Shown piece after piece: positions 12,076 to 23,962 of a DNA stretch of 64,000 nt. Location: positions 322,851,038 through 322,915,037 of the forward strand of contig OY992536.1 in assembly GCA_963921195.1 (NCBI GenBank), in the 5' to 3' direction. Numbering within the stretch: position 1 is the stretch's first letter; the number at the start of each line of letters is the position of its first letter. Source of the stretch: Pegoplata infirma. Taxonomy: Eukaryota; Arthropoda; Insecta; Diptera; Anthomyiidae. Below the pieces are notes generated by a model. That model ran no database searches. It was given only the letters and a program-made list of their open reading frames with translations, and had not been told where the DNA came from. Made by a program: the position numbers and the translations under genes.

Positions 12076-12327
12076 AATGTTGGTTTTCTCAATAATTTGG
12101 ATTTATGAAATCTTATAAATTACATTTTTGGGAAAATTAACGGTTTTTTGAAGTCGTGGCATTCTATTAAGTCACATTGACTGGGGGTCAAAAATGACCG
12201 CAGCGGAATATTTGAAGTTTAGAGCTTAAATTTTGTGTTAAAGACAGGTTTAAAATGGCTTCTGTGTTTGTTTTTTAATTTTTTTTATAAATTTTTTTTA
12301 TTAATTTTTTTAAAAGTCCTTTTTATA

Positions 12328-12950
12328 CACTCAAAAAAATACGTCTGTAAAAAAGTTTGTAAAATGGTTTGTAACCAAACTTTACAGGTTTTTTACTAAT
12401 TCTTACTAAAAAATTATTTTTTAGTAATTCTTTTTTGTAAACTCGCGTTACAAACTATGAATTTTTTACTGATTTTTTAATAATTTTTTCAGTTGATTTT
12501 TTAAAAATTATCGTACTAACTTTTGATAATTATTTTCTAACTTTTACAATATTAGTTATAAATTTCTATAAAATAATACAGTTTATTAAAAAATTGAAAC
12601 TTTATTAAAATATTTGGAATTTAAAAAGAGCATTAAGAAATATTATTACACTCAAAAAAATACGTCAGTAAAAAAGTTTGTAAAATTGTTTGTATCCCAA
12701 CTTTACAACTTTTTTTACTAAATTGTACTAAAAAAATATTTTTTTGTAATTCGTTTTAGTAAACTCGCGTTACAAACTATTAATTTTTTTACTGATTTTT
12801 TAATAATTTTTTCAGTTGATTTTTTAAAAATTTCGTATTAACTTTTCGGTTTTCTTTTCTGGAAAAGTAATGTACTGATGAAATACAAAAAGAAAATATT
12901 ATTAAAATATTTGGAAATTAAAAAGAGCATTTAAAAAAAATATACAGTTA
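12328..12950 (+). repeat. Direct tandem duplication of a ~320-bp T2 end
   Basis: Two head-to-tail units begin at 12328 and 12649 with CACTCAAAAAAATACGTC, preceded by TA each time. They run through TTTACTGATTTTTTAATAA to AAAAGAGCATT. The second is slightly diverged and shorter. Confidence 0.8.
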
Positions 12951-13083
12951 GTTATTTTTTTTTTTAATGGTAAAACTGCGCTTTGATGAGTATGAATATG
13001 TTTATTATTTTCAATATTGAATTACAGTTATTTGTCTGCTTCATTGTAACTACTTTGTTTTCTTTCAAATAAAAAAATATATA

Positions 13084-14311
13084 ACAAGTAGAAAAATTAA
13101 GTTCGACTTGGTCGAATCTATGAATACCCTCCACAATGTCATCTGATAGTAATTTTCTAAAAAAAATTTCAAAAAATTGCATCAAAAATTTTTTATTAGA
13201 AATACATATATTATATTGAGTAAAACTTTTTTTTAATCAATCAAATTTTTTTGAGTGTAAAATTTTTTTGACTGTCAGCATTTTTTCGAGTGTGACATTT
13301 CATTAAAAAAAAAAATTATGTATACATTTTTTTTTGAGTGTAACATTTTTTTTAGTGTAAATATTTTTTTTAGTGTACAATTTCTTTGAGTTACAAAATT
13401 ACTTTGTAAAATATTTTTGTTGTTTTGTACCTATGTATAATATACCAAAAGTACCAAAAGTACCAAAAGTATTTTTTTTGTATTGCATATACATTGTATT
13501 GCATATACAGTATTTTTTTTGTATTGCATATACATTGTATATGCAATACAAAAAAAATATTTCACATATTTCCCACTTTTTATTTTACTTCATTTAATTT
13601 TTTTTCCAAAAATTCTTACTATACACCGTTACATACAGTTACAATAACAAAACAATAACAAATATTTACTTGTCTAACAACTAAACTGCACCCCACGACA
13701 AGAAAGCAAACAACAACAAGTTTTAAAAAACTGGTATTTCACCATGCTTTTAAAACTTGTTTAACGAGTTTTCAACAGTTTAAGGTGAAACAAATCTGAA
13801 ATTCAGTGCTTTGCTTATAACTTTTGAACCACTGAACCGATTTTGCTGAAATTCAAAACCAAATAGCCTTGGGGAACGACAAATACAAAATATGCTAAGC
13901 TTCAGCCGCCTCAGAATTGTCTTTCGAATGTTATAGTGGTTTTAATCTTGTAAATTCGAAAAATAACCTTGCCGAAATTTACTCTTTTGCTCATAACTTT
14001 TGAACCACTTGACCGGTTTCGCTGGATTGCAATACCAACCTGACCCGGTAAATGGAGAACATATATGTCAAACTTCAGGAGCCTCCGCAAAGTCTTTCAA
14101 AAGTTAGCGTGTTTTCAACGGACAGACAGACAGACAGACGGACGGACGGACGGACGGACGGACGGACGGACATCGCTAGATCGACTTAAAATCGATCAAG
14201 GATCATGAATATATATACTTTATGGGGTCCTAGACCAATATTTCGATGTGTTACAAACGGAATGACAAACTTATATATACCCTCTATCACTAGAGTGGAG
14301 GGTATAAAAAA
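13084..14311 (+). mobile_element. Near full-length GGAGGGTATAAAAA calyptrate repeat
   Basis: It starts ACAAGTAGAAAAATTAAGTT and CGACTTGGTCGAATCTATG, and ends CTAGAGTGGAGGGTATAAAA. The tail has GACA/GACG runs, CATCGCTAGATCGACTT, ATGAATATATATACTTTATG and GTTACAAACGGAATGACAA. Between them are CATAACTTTTGAACCACT blocks, mirrored at 16555-16830. A cluster of GAGTGTAA words (13240-13390) is an inserted or expanded element-end array. It encodes no protein; Helitron/DINE-like status is recalled, not shown. Confidence 0.7.
14118..14170 (+). repeat. Microsatellite (GACA)n(GACG)n
   Basis: Perfect GACA repeats followed by about eight GACG repeats, at the position where this repeat family usually carries them. 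Confidence 0.95.
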
Positions 14312-14953
14312 GGGAACAAAATGCAGTAAAGAGAAGATATGCAAAATTTAAAAAAACACCGACCTTTTTCAATTCTTTTTTCTTTCTTCTCCACTTGCGG
14401 TTCTTTTTTGTTTTACGCTATCTGCGAATTTTTTTTTTTCTTGTGTACAGTGTACACAAAGGGTTGATTTCTTAATACTCAGAATAATATTGGTAATTTT
14501 GTGTACTTTTCTTCATGCCTTTCTTTCTATTATTCAGTTGAAAAATAGCATTTGAATTGAAGACCTCGCGGAGGGGAAGAAATAAAAAAATGTACAAACA
14601 AAAAAAAATTACAACACAAAATACAGGTAACCAAATGTTAAAGTATTTTTTGTTTAAAATTAACTCTTTTTTTTAGGACAATAAATAAAACAAAATAGAA
14701 AATGATGAAAACAGGTAACAACTGTATATTTATGTGTTCCATTTAAATAATATCAATATAATGTATTTTTTATTCTAGAAAACCAATTTATTCAACACAA
14801 TTTTCAAAGCATTTATTTTATGTGGTATGTAATTTATATTTTGTATTAAAAAAAATGTATTCAATATTTTCTCTTACATATTTCAGAAATTCAAACAAAA
14901 TCTGACTTGCATTGAAATAGTAATGGCGACAACAAGCGCAATACGCAGTTTAC
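14312..14953. other. No gene seen
   Basis: A/T-rich sequence with no recognisable repeat boundaries or coding signal. There is a GTGTACAGTGTACAC palindrome at about 14440-14460. Confidence 0.5.
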
Positions 14954-15827
14954 ATATCGTTAAACTATATTCAATTTGAGCTATCTAAAAAAACATAACT
15001 TTTCAGGAGAGCAAAAAAACCGTCGCATTCGCGTATTTTTAAACTTTTTGTCGGCCGATCTTTTACAATATTAATTAATAATTACTACTAAATTTTACAC
15101 GTGCTTTGTTTGTAAAAATTTGTATTATTCGCTGAATTACAGCAGATAGCTCAACCTTTTTTATTTGAAATTAATCAACCTAAGCAGATAGCTCATTAAA
15201 TATAGACTTTAAAGCTTTATAACTTTTTAACGGATTATGATAAAAATGTGAATTTGGTACCATATTTCTCATTTTTTTAAGCCCTTCCAATACAGGTGTC
15301 AAAAAAAATACTTTTTAATTTTTTTTTAAATCATCGATTTTTTCGCGCTTTATCGCCATTATTTAGAACCTTCATAAAGCTTGCGAAAAATGTCATAACA
15401 CTTGTGTTTGCTGTACAATCGAATGGGCAAATAAAATATGCAAAAAGTTTAACCGGTTTTGTTCCGCATCGAAATATGGGTCAAAAACCGCGTTTTTAAC
15501 CGCGGAAAGGAGTTGAAACTTAAAAAAAAAAAAAACTGCCATTATTTTTATTGATGGAAACACCTTATAAAAAGTGATACTATAAAAAAATTTAAATTTA
15601 AAAGTTTACCCTAGTAAACTATACTGTAGATAGCTCAAATTCTTATTTATAAAAAAACATGGTTTCACATAGCTCATGCTATTTTTGCAATAAAATAGTC
15701 TTAAAATATTTTTTTTGTTCTGAAATTAATACCATAGATGGCACTTATGCCAGCGAACATTTTGCCATCAAAAACTCATTTTCGTCAACCGAGCAGATAG
15801 CTCAAATTGAATATAGTTCCACGATAT
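14954..15827. mobile_element. 874-bp TIR element with iterated AGATAGCTCA
   Basis: The ends ATATCGT and ACTATATTCAATTTGAGCTA are inverted at 15798-15827. AGATAGCTCA or its inverse occurs at the tips (14981, 15796) and internally near 15143, 15184, 15629 and 15668. No target duplication is clear. No transposase is seen; the frame 15296-15499 is unremarkable. Confidence 0.7.
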
Positions 15828-16059
15828 AGTAAAAAATGTCAACAATTTAAAATACACAATTTACAATTTTTTTACAAAAAAATTTAGTAATACTAATTTT
15901 TTTAGTGTTTTTTAAGATTACTAATTTTTGAAAACCAAAGTTTGTAATGGTAACTGAAAAAGTTATCGGGCACAAATTGAAAACTTTATTAGTAATGGTA
16001 ACAGACTTTTTTGTAAGGAATACTAACAAATTTTTATGAGTGTACAAAAATCTCAATTT

Positions 16060-16195
16060 TGAGGCTCAAAGTAGAGACAGAAGATAAACTCCGATCGGAG
16101 TGATATTTTGCATGTAAGTAACCCTTAGGGGACCGACACTTTTGGCGGGTATTAGAATTAGATCAAAGCCACCCTATTGTTTACTGCATTTAATT
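16060..16195. repeat. Right arm of the inner inverted repeat (partner 11700-11835)
   Basis: AACTCCGATCGGAGTGATAT, GTAACCCTTAGGGG and GCCACCCTATTGTTTACTG are the inverse of 11700-11835. Confidence 0.75.
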
Positions 16196-16499
16196 TTTTG
16201 TTCAAATTTAAATTTTACTGAAGTTTAAGATTTTTTTTCTCAAATCCGTCGTCTCGCATTTTTTTTATTTTAATTACTTTTGATAGTTTAATATGTTATC
16301 ATTTGAACTAAAAAAAGAAAAGTTGCGTATTTTTCACTCCTTATATTTTTAATTTTTATTTTTGCAAAAGCATTTTATGCGTTTTTAACCAATTTTTCAA
16401 TAAAGGATGTTTTTGTATTTTTCACATTATAAATACGATTTTGTCCAAATTTGGCATTAACATAAACATTAACATAAAATTTATAAATATAAAGTTTTA

Positions 16500-17162
16500 T
16501 TACGATCGCCCAATTTTTGCAGGCTTTATAACGTTTTTAAAAAAAATGATATATGGCAGGTGGTTCAAAAGTTATGAGCAAAAGAGTGAATTTCGGCAAG
16601 GGTTTTTCACGAATTTACGAGATAAAAAACACGATAACTTTCTAAAGGCAATTCTGAGGATGCTGAGGCTTAGCATATATATTTGTCGTTCCTTTTGGCT
16701 GTTTCATATTGAATTTCACTCAAATCGGTCCAGTGGTTCAAAAGTTATTAGCAAAACCGTAAATTTCAGATTCGCCACACCTTAAATTCACGTATTGAAA
16801 ACCCGTTAAACATGTTTTAAAAACATTGGTAAGCCACAAAAATATTTTACAACGCATTTTTGTCACAAAAAATATTTTACACTAAAAGCAAAAAAAAAAT
16901 ACACTCAAAAAAAAAAAAATTTTACACTCAAAAAAAAATTTTACACTCAAAAAAAAATTTTACACTCAAAAAAAAAAAATTAGTACATTATTTTTTTTTT
17001 TCAAAATTAGTTTAAAAAAAAGTTTTTTACACAAAATAAAATAATTCTAATCAAAAATGTTATTTTTTCACTCTAGAAAATTTACTATAACTTAAAAAGG
17101 GCATTGTCGAGGGTATTCATAGATTCGGCCAAGTCGAATTTAACTTTTCTACTTGTTTTTGA
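16500..17162 (-). repeat. Inverted, 3'-truncated copy of the 13084-14311 repeat
   Basis: On the minus strand its 5' end (ACAAGTAGAAAAGTTAAATT, CGACTTGGCCGAATCTATG) lies at 17162-17120, and it runs to the CATAACTTTTGAACCACC block at 16555-16580. The GACA/GACG tail is missing. It and 13084-14010 form a palindrome centred near 15.1-15.3 kb. The 114-codon frame 16441-16785 falls inside it and is not a gene. Confidence 0.75.
16895..16980 (+). repeat. Tandem array of element ends, TTTTACACTCAAAAAAAAA
   Basis: Four consecutive copies of ACACTCAAAAAAAAA separated by TTTT, with a period of about 20 bases. The mirror-image cluster, TTTTTTTTGAGTGTAA, is at 13240-13390. Confidence 0.85.
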
Positions 17163-17179
17163 GTAAATTTTTTTCTCAA

Positions 17180-17262
17180 CTACATTTCAAAATATTTGAC
17201 AGCTCCTTCTATTTTTGTATCTATGTTTTATGGGCTCAACGCACTGTGCATTGGGGCCTTGC
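17180..17262. repeat. Inner inverted pair, left member (partner 22640-22725)
   Basis: CAGCTCCTTCTATTTTTGTA, GGGCTCAACGCACTGTGCAT and TGGGGCC recur inverted at 22640-22725. Midpoint is about 19.95 kb. Confidence 0.8.
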
Positions 17263-17349
17263 TCTAAATTTTTTTTATTTTTTAGTTTTGACTACCCGGT
17301 GAAAAATGAGTATATATGGAAACATATATGTGAATATATGGATGCGTAT

Positions 17350-18391
17350 ATGAGGCATTCCACACTAAATGTCCAGCGAAAAAAAACATGTGTACCGTAA
17401 ACTTCTGAATAGGTTGTATGGATAGCCCTATATGGAACTTAGAAAATTGCGTTTTTGATTTTAAAATTTTTCAAAAACTGGGCATAGGAGGCGTGGTCAA
17501 ATATTGGAAAATGGTAAAATTTGTGGCGAGTTGCCTTGATTAAATATTTATCACATTAAAACGGAATGCACCACAATCTCAAAAATTTACATTCTTATGT
17601 AGTTTTGTATGAGCTATCGATTTAATTTTTTTTTTTGGAAAATTTTCAGAACCCGTTCTGAAATTTTCCATTTTTTAAAAAATTCAATTTATCAAAAATC
17701 CGGCCACTTTTTTTTTTATTTTTTTTTTTAAGTTTAGATGTTTGTCCATCCACACAAAAAAAATTCAGAAACACGTTCGTCGTTTTTTTCGAGTAAATCG
17801 CATTTGAATTTTAAATTTCATAACAATTTTGTAATTTGCTTGTATTTTCTTGTTTCAACAGATCGTATGAGTAATATTTATGCAATTGATAATACAATAC
17901 AAGCAAATTACAAAATTGTTGTGAAATTTTAAATTCAAATGCGAATTTCTCGAAAAAAACGACAAACGTGTTTCTGAATTTTTTTGTGTGGATGGACAAA
18001 CATCTTAACTTAAAAAAAAAATTAAAAAAGTGACCGGATTTTTGATAAATTGACTTTTTTAAAAAATGGAAAATTTCAGAACTGGTTCTGAAAATTTTTC
18101 AAAAAAAAAAAAATTTAATCGATAGCCCATACAAAACTACATAAGAATGTAAATTTTTGAGATTGTGGTGCATTCCGTTTTAATGTGATAAATTTTTAAT
18201 CAAAGCAACTCGCCACAAATTTTACCATTTTTCCAATATTTGACCACGACTCCTAAGCCCAGTTTTTGAAAATTTGAAAAACCAAAAACGCAATTTTCTT
18301 AGTTCCATATAGGGCTATCCAAACAACCTATCCAGAAATTTACAGGGCACTTGTTTTTCTTTAGCGGGACATTTGGTGTGGAATGCCTCAT
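17350..18391. mobile_element. 1042-bp near-perfect foldback element
   Basis: Two arms of about 495 bases meet around a ~49-base loop (17847-17895). The tips are ATGAGGCATTCCACACTAAA and its inverse. Arms include AATAGGTTGTATGGATAGCC and a segment like the ATGGGCTATCGAT hairpin family. No clear target duplication (only AT at the border). Both strands of the arms give matching open frames (17738-17932, 17811-17999), which are symmetry artefacts. Confidence 0.85.
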
Positions 18392-18468
18392 ATGTTACCT
18401 TTTTTTAAAGTTAAATGTATCATCGGGAGATTTTTTGGTAATATTAAATTTTTTTTTGATCATACATG

Positions 18469-19698
18469 CACTGAAAAAAATAGCTTCGTGAAATTAATGA
18501 AAATTGACTTAACCTTAATGAAAAATGACTCACGTTTTCAACCGAAGACAGGTTTCATTTGATTAAGGAAAGTGGTGTCATTAAAGTTCCTTTCAATGAA
18601 AACTTGCATATAAATAATGAAAATATTCGTAGAACTTGTTTGAAACGTTTTATGAAGTTTTTCATAAAATGTATGAAAATATCCATTGATTAAATGTGGA
18701 ATAGTAGTTGGTAATGAGCGTATGATAATTGCTTTTTACAAGTAACTAGTTGCTAACTTTATTAAGGTTTTGATATGGGAATTACGATAAATTCATGTTG
18801 GTTATAGTTATCAAAATTTCCATAGAAAGCCCCTAATAAAGTTAGGAACAAGTTACCTAAAAACAGCACGTATCATACACCCATAAGTGAAAATTTGCAT
18901 TAATAACAATTTTGGTAAGTCACATGTAACCATCACTGTAACCGTCACTGAAATTTTATTTAGGTGCATGTCACAGACTCAATTCCGATCGGATTTGAAA
19001 AAAAGTTGTTACTCGTAAAACGCAAAACAATTTTTATTTTCGGAATGAAATCCTAGTTTTTACACACAACAAAATTTTACTCCAAACTTAAATTGGTCTG
19101 AATTGCCATAAATAAACTAGAAAAGACAAAAACGCGATGACTTTAAAAACACGTGCTGCCAAAACGTAGCCACAACGTAGCAATGGAACAACACAAATTA
19201 CCCTACATTTCATCACAAAATTTTAATGACTTAAAAAACTATTTTTCTGTTGCAAATTATATAATATTTTATAAGAAACAGTCAAAAGAAACACTTATAC
19301 GGAACTTTTTACTTGTAATTTCAATTAGATATAACCAGCATAACACACACACAAGTTTCAATAACAAAGCAAAATAATATAAAATTATTTTATTTTATTA
19401 GAAAAAAGTTAACACACATGTAAAAATTACAATTAGACTAAACACGCGTGGTGTAATAAAACGTCGTATGTTTTTGTTCTGTTTTCTTTCTCTTATTCGC
19501 AACGCAGAGTTGTATTTAGTTCTAAAAAATCTTATGATATTTTTTAATGAAATTATGAAATCTAATGAAACAAGTTTCATAAAATTTGTTCATAACATGC
19601 ATGAAATTTCAATCAGCTAATGAATTCCTTCATTTAAGTAATGAAAACAAAATAATGAATCCGTTTCATTAATATCAGGAAGGTTATTTTTTTCAGTG
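18469..19698. mobile_element. T3: TIR element, word TTCATTAA/AATGAAA
   Basis: The ends CACTGAAAAAAATAGCTTCG and the inverse of ...AGGTTATTTTTTTCAGTG are flanked on both sides by TG (18467-18468, 19699-19700). Outer parts are filled with ATTAATGAAAATTGAC, TTCATTTG and AATGAAAAC words. Inside sits a fragment of the GCATGTCACAGACTCAATTC MITE family. Confidence 0.65.
18963..19062 (+). repeat. Fragment of the GGGGCATGTCACAGA MITE
   Basis: GCATGTCACAGACTCAATTC, then ACTCGTAAAACGCAAAACAA and TTTTCGGAATGAAATC, match one half of the complete MITE at 2991-3215. The other half is missing. Confidence 0.8.
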
Positions 19699-21458
19699 TG
19701 TATGATTCTTCACCGTGTAAACAAATTTAATATATACGATTTTATTTTAATTATAAAATACTGCAGTTCACATCAAATAAATTTTTAATTATTTCGAAAA
19801 AAAATGGCGTATGCAACAGCAAACAAATAATCGACATCATCATCACTGATATCATAAATTAAATTAATTATTTGTATTAAACTTGTAAAAAACGCCCATC
19901 AACGCCTGCATGACTAAAACGCCAACCAACATACAAAGTACGAGTATTATTTAATCATTAAAAGAATATGATTTCTTTATTTTTTAAATATTTTTTTTGC
20001 CATGTTTACTTTTCTCACAATCCACAGAAAGAATCACATCATCATCATCAAACTCTAATTCTAGTGTATTTTATTTATTTTTTATTTAGACAAATAAATC
20101 TTTAACTAAACATGCTAATAATGTAATATCACTATCATGTATCTAAAAAGATATGAACAAAAAAAAAAAAACGTTAAAAATAAACAAACTGGTAAAAATC
20201 TCATAATCATCAACAGAATCATAATCATCAGTCAGTATCATCATATCACAATGAAATTTAAGGGCTGAATTTTGATTTTTAGTTATTATTTTCCTTCTGA
20301 CTTACAAGCGTTTAACAAAACAAACAAACATAATTTTATTTTAGTCCTTCCGTCCGTCAGTCATTCAGCCATTTCGCCTTACAGTTGCCTGCCACACAAT
20401 CTACCCTCAACTTAACTTGTTAGTTCTCGACACAAAACAATCTGTTTTTCTTTCAGATTCTGTTGCTTTCGAAAATATTTTTTTTGTGTTTTCCTAAATG
20501 GCCTGAGAAAGTCAATACTTTTGTGAACGAACGAACAATACTAATCCGATTATTTGATGTTTTGCAAAGAGGCATGCGCATATATGAATATACGATATAA
20601 GGAGTCAGTCAGTTAGCCGGAGGAAGAGAAACCTTTAAATATAAAATTTCAAAAAAGATGGATCGTTGGTTGGTTGGATGGATTGGTTGTTGGTTTTAAG
20701 CAGATTAGTACTTGTTTTCAGGAATACACTCACACACAACAGAAGTATAATATCAAAAAAAAGGTATTTTTATAATTGCTTGTTTTGTGATTGTAGTCAA
20801 TGATGCTGGGAAACTTAGGAAACTAATCCAGTTATTATATGTATGAGTTTTTTTTTCTTTTTTATCATTAGCTTTATGAATTTCAAATAAAATTTTCTGT
20901 TTTTTTGATTTAATAGAGGGTTACTTACATATAAATTGTTGTGTTTGCTGTTTTGATTTAAATCATTTGGTGCCAACAATTATGAGAACTTTTTTTTGTA
21001 TGGACACGCGTTGCTACTTACCAGTCGCAATGATATTTATTTATTTGATTTATTTATTTTTTTAATATGAAAAAATAGCCTGCGGTATTTAATTAGATTT
21101 TCCAGGTTTGTTTTGCGCAAGTGTTTGGTATACGTTTTGAATAATTAGCTAAAATTAAATTAAAAAAAATATTTTAGTTGTCTTTTTAATTTAAACCTTA
21201 CTTCAACAACGAAGTAGTGATAAAATCAGACTTGTCGAGACTTCTGATATCCTCTACAACAAAGAAGTTATAATTTTTACAATCTAAACTTCAATTTTGG
21301 AAAGTATTTTATGTTCAAACATTTCTTGATTCAATGGTCGCACAAAACAGTTTGATTTTACTACGATTTTATTCCGACAGTCAAGGCGCGGTCAACGATT
21401 TTTTTTTAACTATTACTTATATAAATCGCATCCAGGCCAGATCGTCCGTACGAGCTAG
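19699..21458. other. Centre of the inverted repeats; non-repetitive, no gene seen
   Basis: This is the unpaired middle. It holds CATCATCATCA-type runs (19835-19850, 20038-20050, 20205-20245), a TTGG-rich run (20662-20695), and otherwise unique-looking DNA with somewhat mixed composition. No frame has recognisable similarity; a regulatory or intronic role cannot be judged from sequence alone. Confidence 0.45.
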
Positions 21459-21727
<269 letters not shown>

Positions 21728-22034
21728 TGATATCCTGTGCCGGAAGTGCCGGAAGCTCTTTTATATGGTGATTTAAAAAATGTTCTTTTATGCGAATTTT
21801 TATTCCGCCATTTTTGCCCACTTATATTTTATATATATTTTTTCCAAAATTCTATATATGGGTGGTATAACTATTGATGACTCCGACACTCTTGATGTAC
21901 TGGGCATAAAAATTACAATGAGATGTTCGTTGGAACCAAAATGTTTTTTAAGGGTTCGAAAGAAGCACATAGTTGACTTGGTTTCTTAAAACTGTGCAAA
22001 AACTACTTCACTCTGTCTGATGTTCTTCTTTTTT

Positions 22035-22234
22035 NNNNNNNNNNNNNNNNNNNNNNNNNNNNNNNNNNNNNNNNNNNNNNNNNNNNNNNNNNNNNNNNNN
22101 NNNNNNNNNNNNNNNNNNNNNNNNNNNNNNNNNNNNNNNNNNNNNNNNNNNNNNNNNNNNNNNNNNNNNNNNNNNNNNNNNNNNNNNNNNNNNNNNNNNN
22201 NNNNNNNNNNNNNNNNNNNNNNNNNNNNNNNNNN
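22035..22234. other. Assembly gap of 200 N
   Basis: Exactly 200 N, which suggests a placeholder. It abuts the right half of a hairpin element (22235-22360), so the missing sequence probably includes the other half of that hairpin. Confidence 0.95.
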
Positions 22235-22360
22235 GGCCAATCGATAGCCCATACAAAACACTATAAAATAAATGTGTTTCGAAAATTTCAGAATCGTTGA
22301 GTTACTGTAGAAAAAATTAAGTATAAAGTGACATCATGCAAAAATTGCTCAATCTCCATG
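22235..22360 (+). repeat. Right half of the ATGGGCTATCGATTGGC hairpin family
   Basis: GGCCAATCGATAGCCCATAC, then GTTTCGAAAATTTCAGAATC and GTTGAGTTACTGTAGAAAAA, match 6300-6420 in the same orientation. Confidence 0.75.
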
Positions 22361-23780
22361 TGTGGACTTCGTTTTACTCTATCTTGCTTAGTTTTCGAGA
22401 TAGCGCCATTTTAAGTTTAAAACAAAAAAATCTGCTAAGTACGGAAACAGTACACTACAAGTATTTTTTTTTTTTGTTTGTGATCGTTCAAAAACACACA
22501 ACCACTACGACATTATCGTAAAGTTTGAGTTCGTAAATTTTTAAGCGTAACGTTTGGTATTCTGTTTGCGTACACGAACACAATCACTAAAAAAAAAATT
22601 TAGTGAATGTGTTCTTTGGAAAAACCGTACCGTTTTTTTTTCGAACACTGGCCCCAACGCACAGTGCGTTGAGCCCATATAACGAAGGTACAAAAATAGA
22701 AGGAGCTGATACTTTTGAAATTTCGTACACTATCATAAAATACCATAGTTAAGAAACAAATTTACTTTTAAAAACAGGTGCAAGGACACGCCTACCTCCT
22801 ATGTGTCCTTAAATTGAAAAATGTTATTTTACCTACAACAATGTCCGTAAAATTACAAAAACTGGTCACGCTACACTAGCAATGTGTGCGTAAATTTTCA
22901 TTTAAATCGTAGCAAGGATTAAGGTTCTGCCATATATGCTTTTTCTTAAAAACGCTATAAAGCCTACAAAAATTGTGCGAACGTAAAAAAACTTAGTACG
23001 TAAATTTATATTTAAAAAGTATATGGAGTATTCCATGTCAAATCGGACACTTTGAATTTTTTTTTTTTTTAGATTTTCCCAATTTGTTTACAGTTTTTAG
23101 TACCGTTCAAAAACACCTTCTTGGTAAATTTTCAGATTTTTTTAATGACCCGTTCAAAAGTTATCGAATTTTTCAAAATTGGTAGTTTGTTTCTTTATTC
23201 AAACTTCTTTTACTCATAACTTCTTCAATAATGGTCCAAATTTCAATGTTTGTTTTCAAAATTTTTGTTTTTTTACGTACTTTAAAAAAAATCCCAAAAA
23301 TTTCTTAAAAGCGCTCTGGTATGCGATTTTTAAGTTTTAAAATTTAAATCTTATTTTTGAAAATGTTTGTACTCTTCGATTTTTTTTAAATTCCTTTGTG
23401 TAAAACTTCTATCGATTCTACAAATTTTTTGCCCAGTAGGATCATGGGATAACGATTATTAATCTTTTTTAAAATTTTTTGAAAAAAATTTATTGTAATT
23501 TTCCAATCTTAAAATCATTTCTACTGCTCCAATGCACACTGGGTAATTTGAGCCAATTTTTAGGCCAAAAATAATTACAGCCAAAGTTTTGGACCGATAT
23601 GGTTGAAATTTTAAATTTAAGAGTTTTTTTGTAAACACGCACAGCTGGATTTTATGAATTTGGAAATCGGGGAAATTTTTAGGGTTGCCACCATACGAAA
23701 AAAAGTGAAAGGACTGAATATCGCGAGAACGAATAGGCTAATTTTTTTTGAAACTCGTCACGAAGAAAATACGCTAGGAG
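22361..23780. other. No gene seen; inverted-arm remnant and AT-rich DNA
   Basis: Bases 22377-22410 carry the TCTATCTTGCTTAGTTTT repeat. 22640-22725 is the inverse of 17180-17262. 23525-23570 (ATGCACACTGGGTAATTTGA) is the inverse of 26717-26760. Otherwise unassigned. Confidence 0.55.
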
Positions 23781-23837
23781 CAGGCGCGGATCCAGGGGGG
23801 GGGAGAATGGGACTTCTCCCCCCCCAAAATGATTTCA

Positions 23838-23962
23838 AAAAAAAAAAAAAGGAAAGGAAAGGAAAGGAAAGAAAAAAAAGGAAAAAAAGAAAAAAAGGAA
23901 AAGAAAAAAAAAAGGAAAAGAAAAAAAAGGAAAAGGAAAAGGAAAAGGAAAAAGGGAGAGGA
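23838..23962 (+). repeat. Purine-rich (GGAAA)n-like tract
   Basis: Irregular GGAAAG/GAAAAA repeats. The Lys-rich frame 23654-23983 and its Phe/Ser-rich opposite are artefacts of this tract. Confidence 0.95.

Larger units (their letters stand above)
12649..16042. mobile_element. T2: TIR element, TA flanks, word TTTGTAA/TTACTAA
   Basis: The left end is CACTCAAAAAAATACGTCAG; the inverse of the right end is CACTCATAAAAATTTGTTAG. TA is present at both sides (12647-12648, 16043-16044). Outer portions are built of GTTTGTAA, TTACTAA and AACTTT words. The centre is filled by other insertions: a full calyptrate repeat (13084-14311) and a TIR element (14954-15827). Confidence 0.6.

Noticed and set aside
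13373..13658. Frames rich in Tyr/Phe/Cys around the TACCAAAAG and TTGTATTGCATATACA repeats
   Set aside because: They arise from short tandem and palindromic repeats; two overlapping frames read the same repeats.
14118..14170. CRISPR-like array or satellite in the GACG run
   Set aside because: It is a plain 4-base microsatellite with no spacers, in a eukaryotic repeat family.
16441..16785. 114-codon frame
   Set aside because: Lies inside the inverted copy of a calyptrate interspersed repeat and has no motif; the homologous repeat at 13720-14010 does not keep the frame.
21986..22261. Open frames across the N run
   Set aside because: Nearly all codons are N; no evidence of coding.
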